From contig CM055093.1 of assembly GCA_029204225.1 (NCBI GenBank), forward strand, positions 23,229,912 to 23,293,911: 64,000 bases of DNA, read 5' to 3'. A program made the position numbers and the translations under genes. The notes beneath the pieces were generated by a model that was not told the DNA's origin, searched no databases, and worked only from the letters and a program-made list of their open reading frames with translations. Origin of the DNA: Diphasiastrum complanatum (Eukaryota > Streptophyta > Lycopodiopsida > Lycopodiales > Lycopodiaceae). How positions within the stretch are numbered: the stretch's first letter is position 1; each line of letters opens with the position of its first letter. Below, piece by piece: positions 61,500 to 64,000 of the stretch.

Positions 61500-64000
61500 T
61501 GCCTTTATATATGTTCTTCAGGAGTTTCCTGATTTGTTTGACAGGTTTAAGTCCAAAAAATGTGATCTGTAAACATGGAAAAAATTTATGACCATTCTCT
61601 TAAATGGAGGTAACTTTTCAGGAGGGCGACCACCAAAGAGCTTATGCCAAATTTTCAGCTGCTATGAATGCCCTCGGGTTTCAGGTTGATTCCTTCTATG
61701 GTACATCAATTAGCTCAAAAGTACTCTGGGAGTCCTAGACTTTAATGAAGCAAAATCAAGTCTGAGCGTATGCATATCAATGTGTGCATGTATGGAATCA
61801 CATTGCTTGACTGATGAAACTGCATCTGCTTCTTGGAAAACCCTGGTATCCCTTGCTGGTTTGAATACCTGAGTTCTCCTTGTAGTAGCAGCTTTTAGCT
61901 ATTTTATTAAACTAGTCATTCCTTTCTTTAGCTCAACACCTCTTTTGTTGCTGCTCCTGATATCTGATCTACATATCCTATTCTCCAAACCAAGCTGATC
62001 CAAATGAAAAAAATCCTTGGACTCACAATCATCTATCAAATGTGTAATGACAAGGATCTCTTGAGATTTGGCCAATACAAAGTCTAGAGGATCTAGAAAA
62101 CTTAAAGAAAGAATTGCAATGAGGATACATGCAAAAGACTGTCCAAATGATTGTTGCCACCATTGTTTCCTGATTTTTGTTTGAGGCATTCTTTTGCATG
62201 TATCCTTGCCACAATTCTTTCAAGTCCTCTATTGAATGATAGTCAAGAATGTGCTTCAACCTTCTTGTCACACATGAACATTAAACAAAATGGGCCTCCA
62301 ACAAGAACTGAGAGATCAACTCTGTGAGATGATCTATTCTTGTATTGATGACTTGACATTATCTTAAATTGTAACATCAATACCTTGAGTCTAGAGGAAC
62401 AACGTTATTAAAGGCCCGTAAGGAGACATCATTTTAAGTCATCATAGAATATATAGAAATACATTTTGTGTTCAATTCGAAGTTGCTCATCGGCAGACCC
62501 TAAGAAGTTGCCCTTTGACGAGCTCTTGTAATCATTTCCATAGAACAAATTTAATATTTCAAATCTTAGAATCTCTTGCAACTAACCCAGACTCTTTTGC
62601 ATCTATGTAGCTTTGAACTCACTGAAAAGCACAAATTCCAAGGCCTCAAGTTGGCGCACAATTGAAAAATTTCAGCCCTTCAGCTCGTTAATGGACCCGG
62701 AAAATTTTCCAGCTACTTGCACATTTCTGGCCCTTCTAAAGCACCAACAGGCTCTCGCCACTTGTGAAAATTCACATCTAGACAAAACCTGCAAATTGTG
62801 TGGGTGCAAAAATTCTGAGAAGCTACCGATATAAATTCGTGCTCTAGAAGGGCTTGAAAATCTCAGTAAGAAGTTGGAAAAGTTGCCAAAATTCATTGGT
62901 GAGCACGTGTGGCTGAAACAATAACTCAATTACTCAATAAATGTCAATGCTAAGTCATGGTTCCAAATCAACGATGCCCATCTTCTACCCTGTTAGGGAG
63001 TATGTATTGCTCCCTGCGTACCTACCCTGTTAGGGAGTATGTATTGCTCCCTGCGTACGGGAACAAAATAAGACAACATAATTTTCTATGTAGAAGAATA
63101 AAGAATAGAAAACAACATTCTGTACAGCAGCGGAAAATCGTAATGTCAATGACAAGTCATGGTTCCAAATCAATGATGCCCATCTTCTAAACATCTGTAC
63201 GGTAGGTGTATGGAACATCAAACGTCTGTACGCTTCGTGTACGGAACGATGTTCCATACCCAGTTGTTTGAAATGGTGCGAGCCTATGGTTTGAATGCAT
63301 ATATTCAGAACCATATGGTCCAGAGCACCAATAATTAAAGCTACATTTAGACCCAAAGTGTCCATCTGCAAAACAAGGTTCTCCAATAAATAAACTATAT
63401 TTTCTTAGGCTTGCACACTCTCACCATGACTTTCCATAACGCTATGTATGTAACTCTGCAAGATAAAGATTTCAATACATACAGTGCACATTTACGTCAA
63501 CTTACAAACTTAGACATCTATCAACAATTATCAAAAACTCTCACCACCCTTGGACTAGTTAGAATCTATGTAGTTTATGTATCAAAATCTTGTACAATCC
63601 TGAGTCTCAAAAAAGATACATTCATTTTTCAAGAAAATGCCCAAGTCGTTATGGTCGTGAGCCTCTTGCTTTTGAGATTTATAAGTGCGATTTTATTGGG
63701 TCTATCCAGAATAATTGCGGTGACAAAACCAAAAAATAAGTTTGTGGCTCCAAGCATTTACCTCTGTTAACGAGGAAAAATATTGTTGAAGAGCTAAGGC
63801 ATCACTTTTTCGATCGGATTTTGCTCCAGTTCCTTTGAATCCAACGCTTGCATTTTTACTCGGTCGAGACATGTTGTCTCTATCAAAGTTGGAAAGCGTG
63901 TATATTTATCAACGTATATGTCATTCCAAAAAGGTGTCACAAAACAAGGGTACATAATGTTTTAGAAGAGGAAAACTTGCAAAAATTCACATCGGGGAAG
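61491..64000. other. Intron of ABCD1 (inferred); no exon or element recognised
   Basis: No further ABCD1 exon was found, so this is probably intron towards the first half of the gene. It holds an imperfect inverted repeat of about 47 bp (62089-62135 versus 62185-62232, sharing GGATACATGCAAAAGA) and small duplications at 62941-63188. Short ORFs show no motif. Confidence 0.45.
62985..63058. repeat. 37-bp tandem duplication within a larger repeat
   Basis: CTACCCTGTTAGGGAG followed by TATGTATTGCTCCCTGCGTA occurs twice in tandem (62985-63021, 63022-63058). Flanking this, GTCATGGTTCCAAATCAA with its surroundings occurs at about 62954 and 63156. Confidence 0.9.

Noticed and set aside
61899-62271. 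Minus-strand ORFs as the missing ABCD1 first-half exons
   Set aside because: They show no Walker, signature or membrane motif of ABC transporters and overlap an inverted repeat.

Overview
The window is nuclear DNA of a land plant with a large, repeat-laden genome. It has one spliced host gene with introns up to 20 kb, many broken retrotransposons (Ty1/copia, Ty3/gypsy, LINE, a Penelope-like reverse transcriptase), several hAT-type DNA transposons and many microsatellites. I lean towards a fern, lycophyte or gymnosperm because of intron size and element mix, but I cannot settle the lineage by eye.

Host gene. The minus strand from 57555 down to 19709 carries the C-terminal half of a full-size peroxisomal ABC transporter of subfamily D (ABCD1, known in Arabidopsis as PXA1/CTS/PED3). 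I reconstructed 15 coding exons (672 codons plus a stop) by hand. All junctions keep phase and all introns are GT-AG. The exons cover the inter-half linker, the second transmembrane domain and the second nucleotide-binding domain. The N-terminal half must lie beyond 64000. Two introns hold most of the window: 46389-56132 (9.7 kb) and 26204-46266 (20.1 kb).

Layout. 1-7270: nested copia and gypsy fragments with repeated LTR-like sequence, a foldback and a triplicated primer-binding site. 7290-10920: a long, stop-riddled, unrecognised coding region. 12020-13490: copia remnant on minus. 13500-15190: Penelope-like RT, then a (CT)n tract. 15300-19700: downstream flank of the host gene, nothing recognised. 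19709-26203: host exons, with a tRNA-derived SINE-like pair and a small hAT-like element in an intron. 26248-26466: a 219-bp hAT miniature with clear terminal repeats and target-site duplication. 26819-31809: hAT copy 1. 31810-32892: small palindromic elements. 32937-38305: hAT element X, structurally complete. 38336-39606: a layered foldback composite. 39624-45787: hAT element Y, structurally complete, with a second convergent ORF. 46267-46388: one host exon. 47640-52960: unknown fragments and a LINE. 53030-54290: gypsy relics. 56133-57555: host exons. 57771-61428: chimeric, deleted hAT copy 4. 61430-64000: no gene recognised.

Most interesting theme. The hAT elements share a design: short termini of the form C(A/T)TAG..., arrays of a family-specific GC-rich palindrome just inside the ends, a BED-finger/DUF659/hAT-dimerisation transposase with AT-hook motifs in its C-terminal tail, and insertion inside (AT)n microsatellites. 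X and Y appear complete from end to end; their transposase genes carry small frame lesions. The other copies and the miniature elements look like relatives or deletion products that have piled up inside one host intron.
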